Source of the DNA: Haliclystus octoradiatus
Taxonomy: Eukaryota; Cnidaria; Staurozoa; Stauromedusae; Haliclystidae
Assembly: GCA_916610825.1 (NCBI GenBank)
Contig: OU744449.1
Coordinates: 8,018,243-8,082,242, forward strand
Reading direction: 5' to 3'
Length of the DNA stretch: 64,000 nt
Within the stretch, counting starts at the first letter, position 1, and each line of letters starts with the position of its first letter. The notes below the pieces were generated by a model. It was not told the DNA's origin. It ran no database searches and saw nothing but the letters and a program-made list of their open reading frames with translations. Below are positions 1-15,100 of the stretch, one piece after another. A program made the translations under genes and the position numbers.

Positions 1-66
1 GAATTAATTCCAGAAGGCAGAGTCTTTTCTCCAGGGTCTATGTCAACATATTATACAATATCTCAC

Positions 67-199
67 CTGAATAATTTCGTCACCAACAAGCTTAACATGA
101 GGTTTGTGGCATTGGTTACCAACAACAAATACTTGATGGGTGACACTTTTGCTGCTAACATCATTCCACACTTTTACAGTAAGTGTGTATTCACCTTTT
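67..199 (-). CDS. Polycystin-1-like exon 7: end of PKD repeat and start of next domain
   Basis: Acceptor TTTCTTTACAG|A (phase 2 in), donor CAG|GTGAG (phase 0 out), 133 nt. GEYTLTVKVWNDVSSKSVTH is a clear PKD C-terminal strand set. QCHKPHVKLVGDE then looks like the linker into an REJ-type domain. The next exon would lie outside the window. Confidence 0.78.
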
Positions 200-3100
200 C
201 TGTAAAGAAACAACGTAAAAACAATAGATGGATAATCAAAGTAATTAAGGAAATTACAAAGCTTTCTATTCAGTTAGTACTATATAACAGTTATTGATTG
301 AAGGCGAGGTGAACATCGCTTGAAAATGACAACGACCCATAAATCTGTTTTAGTCAATTGTTTTAGCAGACATAAGAACTCTAATTTCGAAAATAGTCTG
401 AAATCAAGGAAATCCAGATATTTATAATGGATTTCAATGGGAAAAAGGCAATATCTACAGTCCAGATGTGTGAAAATAGTCTGAAATCAACTACAATGTA
501 ACCCGCTTAAGTGCAAGTCAAAATTGCCCATGATTTTCATTGCATTTATCCGAATTTGCAGTTATCCGAAATTGTTTACCACAGGACGTAACCAGAAAAT
601 TGTTTAACGGATTCAAAGGCAGGTTGCAGATAAGCGAGAATTTCACTTATTCGAAATGCACATAAGCGGGTTACATTGTAAAAGTATAAAGATTCTCATG
701 TCGGTTTAGTAACTGTTTTAGTGAACAAATTAACAGGTCACATTTTTATTTCTCTGTAATCATTCAATCTTTCCTACCATTACAAAGAAATCGTTAAAGA
801 AGTTTTCTAGATTCATCCTAGTTGTAGATAATCCTATGTTATCGTATTTGAAAGATTATGTGGTTTTGGTGGTGAGAATCACTAGCTATCCGAGGAAACA
901 TTACAAATTACTATTGTATTATTTATTATCATCTATTATTATATTATCATTTTATCATCAAAACCCCTACAGGAAGAAAACCAATGGAGGTCATGAACAG
1001 TTCATGAACTTTACAGACTTTGATGAACTATTAGTGAACAGTCCTTGAACAGTTCATGAAAACGTCATGCATAATTCATGAGTGCTAAATACTGTAGCCA
1101 AATTTTCATGAAATTTTTTCATAAATTTTCCATGAACAGTTCATGAAAATTAGGCCTTTTAACGTTCATGAACTATTTTCACAGGGAATTTCACGGTATT
1201 TTCCTATTTTTAGGGTTTACAACAATAAATCAGATATCGACAGCTGGCCATTTTGTTGTCGAAATCTTTCACTTTTTAATTGTAATGAGAACATTTGATT
1301 ACCTAGCATATGTGTGATTGACGCTTGATTGTGTTACATTTTCAATTAAAACTCCATCTCCAAAATCCCAAGTGAAATGAGGATGACTACCAGTGTAAGT
1401 GGCTATGAAGATTAGAGGCTGTCCAACAGTATTTGAGTCAATGTAGCGTATGATCAGCTAATGAAGAAAAGAAAATATGTTGATGTTGGCAATCAAACTC
1501 AAAAGTAGACCTTCATGATTTAAAGCAAGGATCGAAAATATCGGGAGCAACGGGACCAGCGATTGCAGGCACAATTCTTGCACAATAGAATCCCTTCAGG
1601 CACATTTTTCTAAAGTGCAAAGTTCTTCTGAATTTATAAATAGTTCATGAAAAATTTGTAAAGTAAATAAATTAGAAAAGTACATTTAAGTAGAACACGA
1701 TAACTAATTTGACAACAATCTTCAATTATATTATTTCGAAGGTTTAGAATTAATATTCTACTAGTCTGAATTTTGTTTTACTGGATAATATCTCGCTGAC
1801 AAGGTGTTAAACACTCTCCAATTTCTTCCAAGAATAGAACAATAGAACGACAACAAAAGAAAATGATTGCATAACAACGCTATTCAAAGGTCACGCGGTG
1901 TCGACACATTATTTTCTCATTGTTTTTCGCAATTTTGACGAGCAACGGCGCAGTAAACACAAACTAAATTGAATTCATTTGCAGCCTCCTGTTTGATACA
2001 CATTTGTTTACTGCTTTATATATCTATAAATATATAATATCAATCCTTGTCAAGTCTATTTATTTCATTTGATTGTCTGCAAATACAAACGATTTTGTAA
2101 TTTCGGAACATTACTATATCGTTTGGACAACATTCAATTAACCATAATATTGAACTTACTGTTAAAAAGAGATTATATGTAATTACATAAAACAAACACA
2201 CTACTATATGGTCAAGATGTTGTAATTAATATTGTTATGAAATTAAATACTGAATGATTAGGCTGCAATACGAGGTAGACGACCCTAGAAGACGATTATG
2301 GTGTTATATTAATCTTCATAAACCTACAAACGACAGGATAGGAATGTGAAATACGACGCGTTAAATTATGATAAATTACGCAAAACGATTCTTCTGAGTA
2401 ACATCAGTAATTTGAATCTGATCTAAACAGTTGTTGCACAATTGCTATTTGATACTTGACTTTAAACCAGCATGGCTGATCAAAATTATCGTAAAAGTTC
2501 TGGCAAAACTATCCAGATTCGTTGTAGAGTATTGTGCATTTGAGCTTTATATATTCAATAAGTCATGCTATACAAATACAGTTATCGTGTAAATGAAATG
2601 TATTTACTTTGAGCTCTGTGGCCTCTTCCCTACATATTTTTATGGAGTCAATTTTATGATTGTGACACTGTGCATGTGTGACTTTACGAACATCAATCTG
2701 CAGTGTGCAACTTCTTGAGTTCAAACCTACGTCAATTGTTATCAATCCAACCATAATAGCATGCCTACATGAAACCTGGTACATTACAACATATGCTATA
2801 CATTTGAAGTCAGTAATAAATTACCTGACAAGATGATAATGATTGTATAAAGTTTCCGCGAAAAATTTTGCAGGCACTATTTAGAGAAAATTGTGTGGTC
2901 ATAGGCACTGAAAAAGTTTTCGACCCCTGATTTAAAAAATAATTATGATAGAATCAAAGCATTTGTGACACAGAAGAACAGATAATTATTTTCGGAAGGT
3001 TTCACTCAATTGTTAAAGTGTTCATGAACTTTCAGGCAATTTCACATTCATGAACCAGTTCATGAAATGTTGATGAGCCATTTGTAACTGTTCATGAACT

Positions 3101-6100
3101 GTTCATGAATTATTCATGATTTATGCATGAACTGTTCATGAATTGTCAGGCAATTTCACATTGACGAGCCAGTCCATGAAGTGCTCATGAACTCTTTGTG
3201 ACTGTTCATGAACTGTTCATGAACTTATGGAATGTGACATCTTGATTTGCATGTGGAAGAAATCTGAAAATAGCTTATAAATTTTAACAAAATTTGTTAT
3301 GAAGGAAGGAATATTGGAGAGAATTGATTGAAGCCTGCTACACAACTTTATGAATCCCTGTGGCTCAGAAAATATTGTATCATTGAATGAGTACTTTTAT
3401 GTATGACCAAAAAACTAAACTCAAATTACACTTGTCAATTGTCAACGATATAAATTTGTCATTACCTGGCCAATAGGTTCTTGCACAACAATTTCGATGA
3501 AACTTGAATAAACAATGTTTATTTGATTCTTTGCCAAAACGCTAACATTAAACCTGTAATTATAATATGTAGTTAAGCAACTAGTAAGCATAAGAAGTGT
3601 ATTCTGTTGGCTATTTCAGGTTGTACTGGAAGTATTGTGATACCTTCTCATGAATAGGTCAAACTGAAATCAAGTAATCAGCTTACAGGTTACAATGATA
3701 GGGTACAGGTATTAGTGACTCGGAACGTACATAAACAGTTCATGAACTGTCAATGAAGGTTCATGAACTGTTCAAGAACAGTAGACAGGTACAAAAAATG
3801 AAAGTTTGAAAGTTGAATTGCATTCTTCATTTTATTGCTCTTATGGGTAAAATAATGATAAGTGAAAACTTTGAGTTCAAAAAAATATTGGGAAATGGGC
3901 GCTCAATACCCCTTCAAATTAATACGCGTACAAAGTCGATGGGGAAAATGCTTCAAAATTTAAAAAAAGATATAATTGAGTCTCAGTAAAGCTTTTTTCA
4001 ATAATGTTTTATGTATATGAAGGTAACAATTTCAGAAATATTACTGCGGCATTTAAAAGTCTACTGATTGAGAACCTATACTGAAAATTTGTGTTTCAAA
4101 GTGATGCATTTTAATGGATGTCTTCCATTGTGATTTTGACAGATCATACAAGTGTGTGGTTTTCTGTTCTGTGGAGCTGTTGACAGATTTTAATTTCAAC
4201 TTACTATTATTTGTCAAAGAATTGTTTGAAACAGTTTGTAATAGAAAAACTAATACTGGCAGTGGTTTTTGTACATTTTTGTTTGAAAACATGAGCATAG
4301 CAATGATCCAATGTTCAAGAAAAACCAAATCTGTCAACACCTTTCCATTTCACTCTTACTTTTAATTTTATAGAAAATCACACACTTCTAAAATCTGTCA
4401 AAATTACAGTAGAAGCCATACATTTCAATGCATCACTTTGAATCACACATTTTTAGTATAAGTTCTTTTCCAATAGACTTTTAAATGCCACAGTAATATT
4501 TCTGAGATTCTTACCTTCACAGAAATAAAAAATTATTCAAATTTACCTTCCTGAATTTAAATTATATTTTTTTGAAATTTTTGAGCGTTTTCCCCCATTG
4601 ACTTTGTGTATTGATTTAGAGGGGCATTGAGCGCCCATTCCCCAATATTTTTTGAACTCGAATTTTGAACTTATGGTTTTCTTATCCACTAGAACAATAA
4701 AATCAAGAATGCAATCCAACTTTCAAACTTTGATTTTTTTTGGACCAGTCTAATGAACAGTTCATGAAAATTGGGGTAACTTAATGCTCATGAACTGTTC
4801 TCTTGAAGTATACAAGACACAAAAAAGTTTAAGACAGATTCGAGTAGCTGAAGCTAAGTGAAGAAGAATCAGTGGCAATGATTTCTTTGTTTGAACGAAT
4901 ATAAGCAAAGATATGTAATGTTGAATCTACCCTATTTTCGATCAGTCAATTTTTCCAAACTCGGAACAATAGTTGGAATGACAAGAGGGCTTATTATAGG
5001 AAAAATGACAATTGAGAACTTTAAAGATCGTATCTCCTTTTGCGCGGAATCAAAAGCTTCTAATGTCCAAGTCAGCTATGCCTACACCTTTGGGACACCT
5101 TGAGTACAAGGACATTTAGCAGTTGAAATGGCGTTTTTCTGTAGAAAAAGACTCAAGACACCGGACAAACACTTTCACAAATCACAAATAGATGTGATGG
5201 GTGTGTAAAACACCGGGTGCACAGTCCAACCTGCAGGCTGCGGAAGATGATTGACACATTTTTGACAGAAAAAAGTAAGTCCAACAACTAAAAACCCTTG
5301 TATTTCATGTACTTTTTTAATAAACGATATTCATTTCAAGCAGAAATGGTGTCCTGGTGGTTTGGGCATAGCTGACTTTTTGATTTCGCGCGAAAGAAGA
5401 AACAAATCTTTATAATTCTGACTTCATCTTTTTCCTATAGTAAGCCTTCTTGTCATCCCCACTGTCATTCCGAGTTTGGAAAATATTGAATGATTGAAAA
5501 TAGGGTATTCAACATTCAATATCTCCGCTTATACACGTTCAAACTAAGAAATCGTTTTCACCATTCTTAATCATTTAGCTTCAGCTACCCAAATCTGTGT
5601 TAAAATTTTTCGGGTCATGTGCACTTTAATGAATTGTGATTATCAAAATGAAAAATACCTTCCAGCACGTCTATACTGATAACGTATGCTATTAGATGAC
5701 CCCAGAAGTCTTTGTCCGTTTCCAAAATTCCAAAGATAGATAAACGAAGGACTCCAGCGGACAGGAATGTAACTGGTATGAGCTTTGAATAGTACATCAG
5801 ATCTTGATTTAACCTTGGAAGATTGCATTTCCAAATATACATCTGTGAAGAAATGTGAATCAAACACATCAATAACAACGATAGTTGGCTATGGGGCTTG
5901 GTAGATGGGTTTTGAGAGCATAGCCTATGATTGCGTCTGTGCAGCATACGAATGCACCCGAAGTCAGTAAGCAATGATCAGTAAAGATTAATATAGAGTT
6001 ATCAACCGCAAATCATTATGGTCAAGCTTTCGACTAACACGAATTTCAACCTAGTTGATTGTGGATATGATTTTAAGGAGATGCATGCAAAATCCAGATG

Positions 6101-9100
6101 AGTTACAAATACAACCTAATCGAAAGATTGAAAATAAAAGTGTAATTGCGGGCCGTAGAGGTAAAAATGAAAACATTTAATGGACAGTTCGTGAACAATA
6201 ATTTTTAAAAATTGTTCAAAACATTTCTATATGAACAGTTCAGGTTGATGATTTAAAAAAAAACAATGTGGGAGGAGTGGGCCTTAACTGGTATCCAATA
6301 ATTTCTCTTGTTAAGACAGACTTTTGAGCTTTTATTCATTTTGCATTATCAATTCCATAATAATAAATACAATCCTCTGACAATAAATATAATGATATAA
6401 ACAATTCCAATAATCAAATTATTTCCGAAATAAATAATAAATACATTGAAAAATAATATAAAATCATAAAGTAAAAAAGAACATCAAGCGGGGAATTCGA
6501 GCCGTAGCATGTAAAATAGGAATTTGAAACGATTAAACTGATTTTATGAAGTGGCGATTGTTTATTCTCACAGTTGGTTTATAGATGAATGATACAATTA
6601 ATAGTCAATGGTTATAATTTTACATTTTACTATATTTACAAGTTTAATAATATCTACAATTAACAATATTAAATAACTACAAAACATCTAGATATAATAT
6701 AGAAAACAATTAACATTCATACAACCTGGCTCTTTGTGTGTCCTTGAATTGTTTTACGGGGTTGTATAAATTGGTTGTTGTTTTATGTACTAGAAAAAAA
6801 GGCTGCCTATGGCAAATTTTTTTCTAGCTCCTGCGGAGGGCCATGTGGGCATTCGGCCCAATGTAAATGCTGTTACTGTTTAGAAGCTGTATTTAATTTT
6901 CTTCACTAAGGAGCTGGTTTCATTCGATACATAGTATGTATTTCAGAACCAAAAATCTATTGGTAACATGAACAGTATACAATGAAGATTGACTCTACAA
7001 ATTTAAGCGTTATAAGATTTCAAAAGCGTTATTCGATTTCAGTTGGTTAATATCATGCTATAGCATTTCACAGTTTTAAAGTAAGATTTTGCCAAATATT
7101 CTCAAGACTTCCAGTTGCAGTTTGATATTAATAAGCTACTACAGATATCTAGCTCAATATGAACCATATAGAAAATACGTCATACATAAAATGCCATAAG
7201 AAAATTGAAACGTAATTATCTAAAGCTAAATGAAAGTGTGTTAATTAAAATGTCATAATTAATCGGGGTCATAATCCTTCCATACCAGTCCTGTTGATAC
7301 TAGTAATATTTCATGATTTACAAGTATTAATTAAAGTAAAATTTTGCCAAGTATCCTCAAGATTTCCAGTTGCAGTTTGATATTAATAATCCTTACTGCA
7401 GATATCTCTAACAATGTGAAAGATATAAAAAAATATTTCGACACTGTCATATTCAAAAAGATTTATTCGTCACCATAAAAATCCATAAAATGTCGTAAAG
7501 AAAATTGAGACGTAATTATTAAAAGCAGTGAAAGTGGGTTAATTATAATGTCCTATTCCTTCCATACCAGTACTATATATACTGATAATATTTCATGATT
7601 TAAAAGTATTAATTAAAGTAAGATTTTGCCAAAAGATTTTCAAGTGTTCCAACTGCAGTTTGATATTACTAAATCTTTACTGTAGATATCTAATTCAATA
7701 TGAATCATATAAAAAATATGTCAATACCGTTTTATCAAAAAAATACGTTAGTACTGTTTTATCTAAATAAATTTCTTAATTGGATAGCTAGATGAAGCAA
7801 TAATACACATATTACATCTTCATAATAGTATCCCCACGTGATAGCAGTGGGAAGGAAACCATTTGGTTGGTCTGGTTTATTTCTGTTATGACTTTTTGAA
7901 TGGGCTTTTAATTTAAAAGCTGGCTGATGAATGTCAAAGCACAATTATACAGAGACATTGTCGGACTAACCCTATCCTAACCTAATACTATTACGTGGAC
8001 TGTGGTTTACTAACATCCTACCACGGTCCACGCATGGTCCACGCCACATATTCGTTGCATTTGTTTGGTTGTTGACTTTCAATTTTTTTTAATAAATGTT
8101 GAAATTATCCTTGGAACCAAAAGCCTTTAGAGATTTGAAATTCATTTATGTTTACATTTCATTATGATTTTCCTTGTCGCTGTTACTAAATACTTTTGAT
8201 AGATAATTTGATACGGTGGATGTTTGGGGATATTTTTACAATTCAAACTGTTGAATCCAAATATTATGTAAAATTCAAAGATTTTTTTAATTTCGTAAAT
8301 ACAGCACTGAGCTCTCTGTAATGACGTTCATAAATGATTTTAAGCTGAGAGCAATGTATGGAAAATAGAATTTAGCTGACAGTTAATTAAACATAAATAA
8401 TCACAAAAGTAGAAAGTAGTTTTCGTTATCATCCTAATTTACGTTTCTGGTTTTGTTCGAGATTTCGAAATACTTGATCATATTCACGGTTCATTGCCTG
8501 CACGGCTTTGCTCTGGATGGCGGTGGCTTTGATCTTTTACGGAAAACTTGATTTTCAATTTTACGCCGAATTCAGTTGATCTTTCAAAATTAAGTAGGCT
8601 ATAGCCTATGTTGAGATCACAAAAGAGAGCTTTCGAATGATGTATGATGTTCAGGATTTTTTCGCATGGTTTTTGAGATTAGCGCGTACAAAGTTTTGAA
8701 GGTCATTTTTATATAGTAGTAGTGATAATACAATGGCAATGTACAATAAAAAAATTCTCCACAAGGATCATATTCTTTCAAAACGGTGATGATTTAAACA
8801 CAATTAATTCTCTTCAACATACATTAACATGCGTTGATATAATGGCAATCAAACAACGCAAACACGGAGAGAATTAAAAATAACAACAAATACGGTAAAA
8901 TACTTTACAAAAAGTGCACAATCAATAATACTTTGAATATCGATCAACTTTCAAACGAGGTTTTAAGGATACGAGGCAGGACATCTATCGGTTATTATTT
9001 AGAATTATGAAACTATATTTTCAACAATGAAATGCTTAGTTGTGTACTTACTTTGAATTCTAGGTTGAACGTATATGATGCCAGACATTGATAAAGTATT

Positions 9101-12100
9101 CAATGAATTAGATGCCAAAATTAATAGATTGATTTTTGGGTGCATTGCATCAAATCGATATGTGAGATTTGTTTTCGCTGTAAATAAATTGGGAGAAAAA
9201 TAAATTAGCATCTGGCATTATAGACCTAGCTTTTTATGTGTGTATGTATTAGAGGTCTGCATTGGATCGGATTAGGTAGCCCACTAGTAATTGGAATGTT
9301 CAAACGATTTTGTGATCTGAATTTGATCCAATCCAAATGAGAATAATCCGGGAAAAATTCTGAAATTTCGGATTCAGATTTGTAAATTTGATTAGATCTT
9401 CAGGTTGAACCGATTATTTAAAGTAGAGAAACTTGCCTAGGAACAAATACAGAAACAAGGTACTAAATATGAAAGTTGTAATTTCCCAAATATGTAGGCC
9501 TTAGTGCATAATATAAATGATTGATCTATTTAAATTATTCAATCATTTAACTAAAAAAGAGAAGGGTCAAAAAATATATTAATCCCTTTTTGAAATCTAA
9601 ACTCCAATCTGAAATTGATCATATTTGATCATTAAAGGTTCATGACCTATGTGCACTGGCAGCATTGTGGTAGAGTGCTTATTTCACATGTGGTAAACAG
9701 AGTTTGATTTCTTGCCATTGCACATACATTTACGGAAATATGAATTCTAATATCACTCAATATATTGCTAATTCGTAATAACACTTCCTCAAATAAACAA
9801 TCATTTGTGCTCTTATGTAGCATTCAAAATATGATTGAAATAAAAATAATTGTTCAAGAACGTTTCATCAATAGCTCATGGAATGGTTCATGAAAAACAG
9901 AATATGACACTCCTCAAGGTTAACATGTAATGATTTTGTTAATTGCGATCTCAATAGTGTTGTAGCCAACATAGTCGCAAATTTTTTAAATCTATGTGTG
10001 TAAATTTAATTAGAAATAAGCGAAACTACTTTTCAATTGAACAATACTGTATACAAATATAGATATATGAAAAACTGTTCATGAAATGTTTACAATATGT
10101 TTATAAGCAGGTCATGAATTTTGATGAATCTCATACATACCGTAATACTGAGGTAAAATGTAGCCTGCGCACAGACCTTACTTGAAAACCTTTCTTCCTC
10201 GTTAGAAAACCTTTCTTACTAATGAGGAAGAAAGGTTTCAAAGTAAGGTCTGCGAAAAGGCTAGGCAAAATGCAGCAAATCGTTTTATGGATATTACAAT
10301 GACACCCTAACAGAATAGCCTACATAGTGTTTGTTGGAAAAAAAGTATTTTGCATTTGGATAATACTTTTACAATATAAAATATATTGGAAAATGGAGGA
10401 AGAAAATCAACATTTTACACACTAGCATATCTTCTTGTCAAAATCGAAACTTGGCTTTTGTTTTTATTCACACATAAACCTTTATGTGCAACAGTATACC
10501 ATCTAGGTTAAAAATAATCATGTTTATATTGCAATTTCTTATTGAATTATGTATCCGGGCATAGAATACAACTTATTAAATGGCACAATATGAGGCAACA
10601 ATGATGACAGAGATATGTTCAATCAAACATGATTCATTTGTACAATTATTTACAATTTTCACACCTTTTGCAAATTTTGAAGTGTTCTAAGGCCCTGTTT
10701 ACAAGGAGGGCGAGTTACTCGGGTTGGCGAGTTACCCGGGTCTATTGTTTATGCGCGTTCTGTTTACAAGCAAAATGAGAAAGTTGTCTCACCCACCCGA
10801 GTAACTCGCCTACCCGAGTTACTCGCCTTGGCAGACCGGGTAACTCGCCTACCCGAGACAACTTTTTGTCACTTTTTGACTTGTAAACGGAAATAGGCGA
10901 GTTACTCGGGTAGGCGGGTTAAAATTAAAAATGGTAGCTTTAATTTTCTATTGTTTCGAACGTTTCCGCTGTAGACATCTTTTGTTCTCTAATCGATTCA
11001 TTTCAGCGCGCATGCTTAGATTGGCTTCAAATTATTTAACTCGGGTAGGCGGGTTACTCAGGTGACCCTTGTAAACACACAACACATTTTAACTCGGTAA
11101 GGCGAGTAACTCGCCTACCCGGGTAACTCGCCCTCCTTGTAAACAGGGCCTAAATGGTTACTGCTTGAAATTTTATCACAAAAATTGAATTAGTCCACTT
11201 CACACAGCAGGTTTTACTAATATATGTCCTTATAGAGAACATCAGAGGATCAAACTTTGTCTCTTACAATGAAATTTCCTATATAGGCTATATATGTAGC
11301 TTAGACAAATATATATTTATTTTTCAACATATCGTGCCTGAAAAATTCCGAAAATTAATTTGATGAAGCAGAGGAGCTTGGATATAACAGCCAGCTATAA
11401 GATGCCGAGAACATGACCATTATAGGCCTATACAGGAGAAGCTGCATATACAGTTGATTCAATAGCTATACTCAAAGCCATCTATTTACGAGAGTTGCGA
11501 TACTCTTCCATGTGCCGCTCTGAGCTCCAATTGGACAGATGCCAGTCATTTGATTTTGTGGGTGTCATGTTCGTTCAGTCAAGCCTAGGCTTGCAAAATT
11601 TGAACAAAGCGTGCGAAAATAATATCATGAATTTGAAAAACTTTTTGTTCAAAAAACAAACCTCATTTTCAATAGCCCCAAAAGTTAAGGGTCGAAACTC
11701 TTAGAAATAGATGGCTCTTGTTATACTATTTCTAAGAAATTTCAGGGGTGACCACTATAGACAGGTAGTCACTGTATATGAGTGACCGTTATAGCAGATT
11801 AATCTCACCTGTTACCATTACATTATTTCCAACCTTCCAAATAATCTTCTTCACTGAATTAGGCATCACAGATATTTCGATGTTTGACATTATCAAAGGT
11901 TCAACAAACTTTGTTAAAATAATAATCTTCTCTAATCTTTTGTTCACTATCAATTTTTCCTTCAGCATTGTTGTTGAATAAGTATAATCATTACGATTAC
12001 ATGTCACTTCAAATGAAAATGTTCCAATTGATTCAAAGTAATGTGATATGGTCATGATAGCTATGTTTTTACAGTTTAATTTCATTGTTGAATTAATCAA

Positions 12101-15100
12101 GGCTAGAGATGAATTGTGCAATACAGTGTTATCAGAAAATTTGACTAAAACAGAATCACACAAAGTTCCAATCGCAATACCAAATTTAACAATTGCTTTA
12201 TACACAATAATCAATGAATCATCAATCAATTTGTTATAACCAGAAATAGATACCAGTTCAAAAATTGCCTCTGAATGGAATGATTCCTTAACAATAAACC
12301 AAAGATTACTATTTACGAAAATAGATATATTCACAAAGGTTTCTGCTGCTTTTGAATGACTGACAGGAAAGGAGACAGTACCAGCATTAATTTGATTAAA
12401 TGTAATCAAGCTCCCATTGTCAGATTTGATACTCCATTGGAGAATGATTTTGTCAAGTGATGTCTGCAAAATATAATAATTTGATACACACTTTGAAAAT
12501 TTACTTATACTGATATACATCTTGTAATCATCTTCTAGAATGGTTCTTGCTGTGATACTAAGCTTTGATTTTGAAATACTTGTGTTGAACACATTAAATA
12601 CATTTGGTGATGTTTCTGTTTTCTTGCAGGAAGAATGATTATGACCAGATGTCGAAGAACAACTATAAGAGAAAACAAAAAAGCTATGACTAATCACTAT
12701 AAGCAAGACCTGTGAAAACAGTTCATGGAAGTTAAATGACCGAAAAAAATTTTCATTAAATATCCATGAATAGTGTATGAAAAGCTCATGAAAAACAGAC
12801 CATTCACAGTAATGAGGCGTTAATGAAAAGTTCATGAACTCAACAAATTTGTTCACATGAATAAGAGAGTAAAACCCTTGAAAACCAATAACTAAATCAA
12901 TATTAGAATTTTATGCAGATAGAAAAGGAGAAAATCCACTCAATGGAGGAACTATCCAATGTTTGATTGTTATAATCTCTTGCTGTTTAATATAGGTAGA
13001 TTTCAAACTGCCAAACATGAGGTAAACTAATGTAGGTTGAAGTGCTCAATATTCGATAAAAAAGAACATAGGCCTAATATGATATTCAGATATATGTAGA
13101 AATTTACGCAGCACAAGTAATATTTTAGACGGTGACGCCCTACCGAAGAGACCCGTAACACTCCTCTATTTCTAGAGGATTGACTCTTTTTGCTTAAATC
13201 AATGATGTTAAACGCTCTTTATTGATCTCAGCCGCAAAACTGCAGATCAATTTCAACATATTTCATGGCAGATAGGTCTCGATTGTCAATGTGCAACAAT
13301 GCGCCGCAGCTACTCACAATGAAATTCCCTCTGGACCATACCATCCGCCATCAGAAGATGGTACTCATTTGATGTTTTAGATAAAGTCAAGGCTGAGTTG
13401 ACCTTCGGGGGATTTGAACCACAGTCAATCAGATATGATTCAATCTGAAGTTCGGCTGCTCTGCCATCTGAGCTAATCCTACTTAGCATATCAATTGCTA
13501 TAAACAAATAACGAAGTGCAGAGAAATAAAAATGGATTACATGTTGTTATATTAAAAATCGGATTTCAGATGAAAATACTTGAAGAAGCAGAGACAAATA
13601 GATTGTAGCTAATAGCTCAGAGTAGACATATACTTACAACTCTTCGCAGGTATTTGTAGATAAGAGTTGATTTACCAAAGCTGTATCATTAAGACACACA
13701 CATGAATGCATTGATGACAAAGCAAATAATTTGGATCTGAAATATACAATAACTCGAATTCAAATGATATGTCATTTTCGATTTGGCTTGATGGTCTACT
13801 GTTAACGTAAAGCCAATTATGTTTACATTTGTTGTAGCATGAATTTGAACTGTTCATCAAGTGAACAGATTATCTATTTTGTCATGCAGGTATATATATG
13901 GTGAACATGCCTTAACAATGCCTTAATCTGGTCCATTCTTAGTGATACTTGACAATGATCTAGTTGATAAAGTCAATGTTTAAGCAATTTTGCTACAGAT
14001 TAAACAATGTGGACTATAGGCCTATAATATTGTAGAGAATAAGAGACAAAGATGAGGCAAAATCCTTTTTCCATTAGGCCTACTACCGTCAGAATATCGC
14101 AGTATTACCATCTGAAGATGACAATTAAACAATTTAAACTCTGATGAATGGAAATAGGCTTTTGCTTCATCTTTCTCTATTATTTTATAATGATGCTCTG
14201 TTTTACCTAACATTGACCACTTTCATATACATATGTGTATCTGAGTTTACATTCAATATAATTAATTTTTTAATTTATTATTATAAGTAATATTTTAGAG
14301 ATGAAAAGTAGGACTAATTGAGACGGTATCGCCCGACTAAAAGCATCTTCTCTTGCATTATTTTTCTATTTCTAGATGAATGGCTCTTTTCACTAAGAAA
14401 AATGATTGTCAATTCTCATTGCTTATCTCAAGTATAGCACTGAAGATCAAATTCAATACTTAATAGCAAATTAATACTTGATAAGAAAAGAGCAATCCTA
14501 TCAGATATTACCAAAGATTTCAAATTGAAGAAAATTCGGATTTTTCAGATTTGGTGCAAAAAATTTCGGATTAGTTTGCATTTATTTAGAAATTTTAGTT
14601 TTGTGTCGAATCGGATCAGAGCAGGCCTATATTTATGATTACTGCTTCGGATTCGAAAAACCAAGTATTCAAAGAATTTCTTAGAAAATTTTATTTAATT
14701 CAAGTAGGCCCCTACCGTAGAAAAGGTGTCACCTGAATAGCTGACTTGGACGTTAGAAACTTTTGATTTTGGGCAAGAGAAGATCCAATTTTTCATAAAT
14801 CTGATTTTAACTTTTTCCTATAGTAGCACTTCTTATCATTATGACTGTCAATCTGAGTTTGGAAAACAGAGAATGATCGAAAATAAGGTGTAGGCTATTC
14901 GTCATTATAGGGACTATGCAGACCGGCAGTCTTCTTTATTGAAAAGTGAGCTCACTTTTCAATACTCGTTTTCATGTTAGCTGTCTTCTTCTGTCTGGTG
15001 TTCAATGTTTATGAAAAGCTGCATGACGCCATCTTGCCTCGTGTATAATAACAGGACCTCAGATCAAATCTACAGAAATCCGTCCGTGCAAATGCAATGA

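Noticed and set aside
2563-2784. Cys/His-containing 73-aa minus-strand frame as a missing polycystin exon
   Set aside because: No PKD pattern and no good acceptor in the required phase.
4053-4365. Two opposite frames of 95 and 83 aa
   Set aside because: They lie in the spacer and arms of a fold-back element and have no protein features.
12048-12239. Plus-strand frame inside polycystin exon 4
   Set aside because: Antisense shadow of a long in-phase minus-strand exon.
13310-13507. 65-aa minus-strand frame
   Set aside because: Translation of a tRNA-derived sequence.
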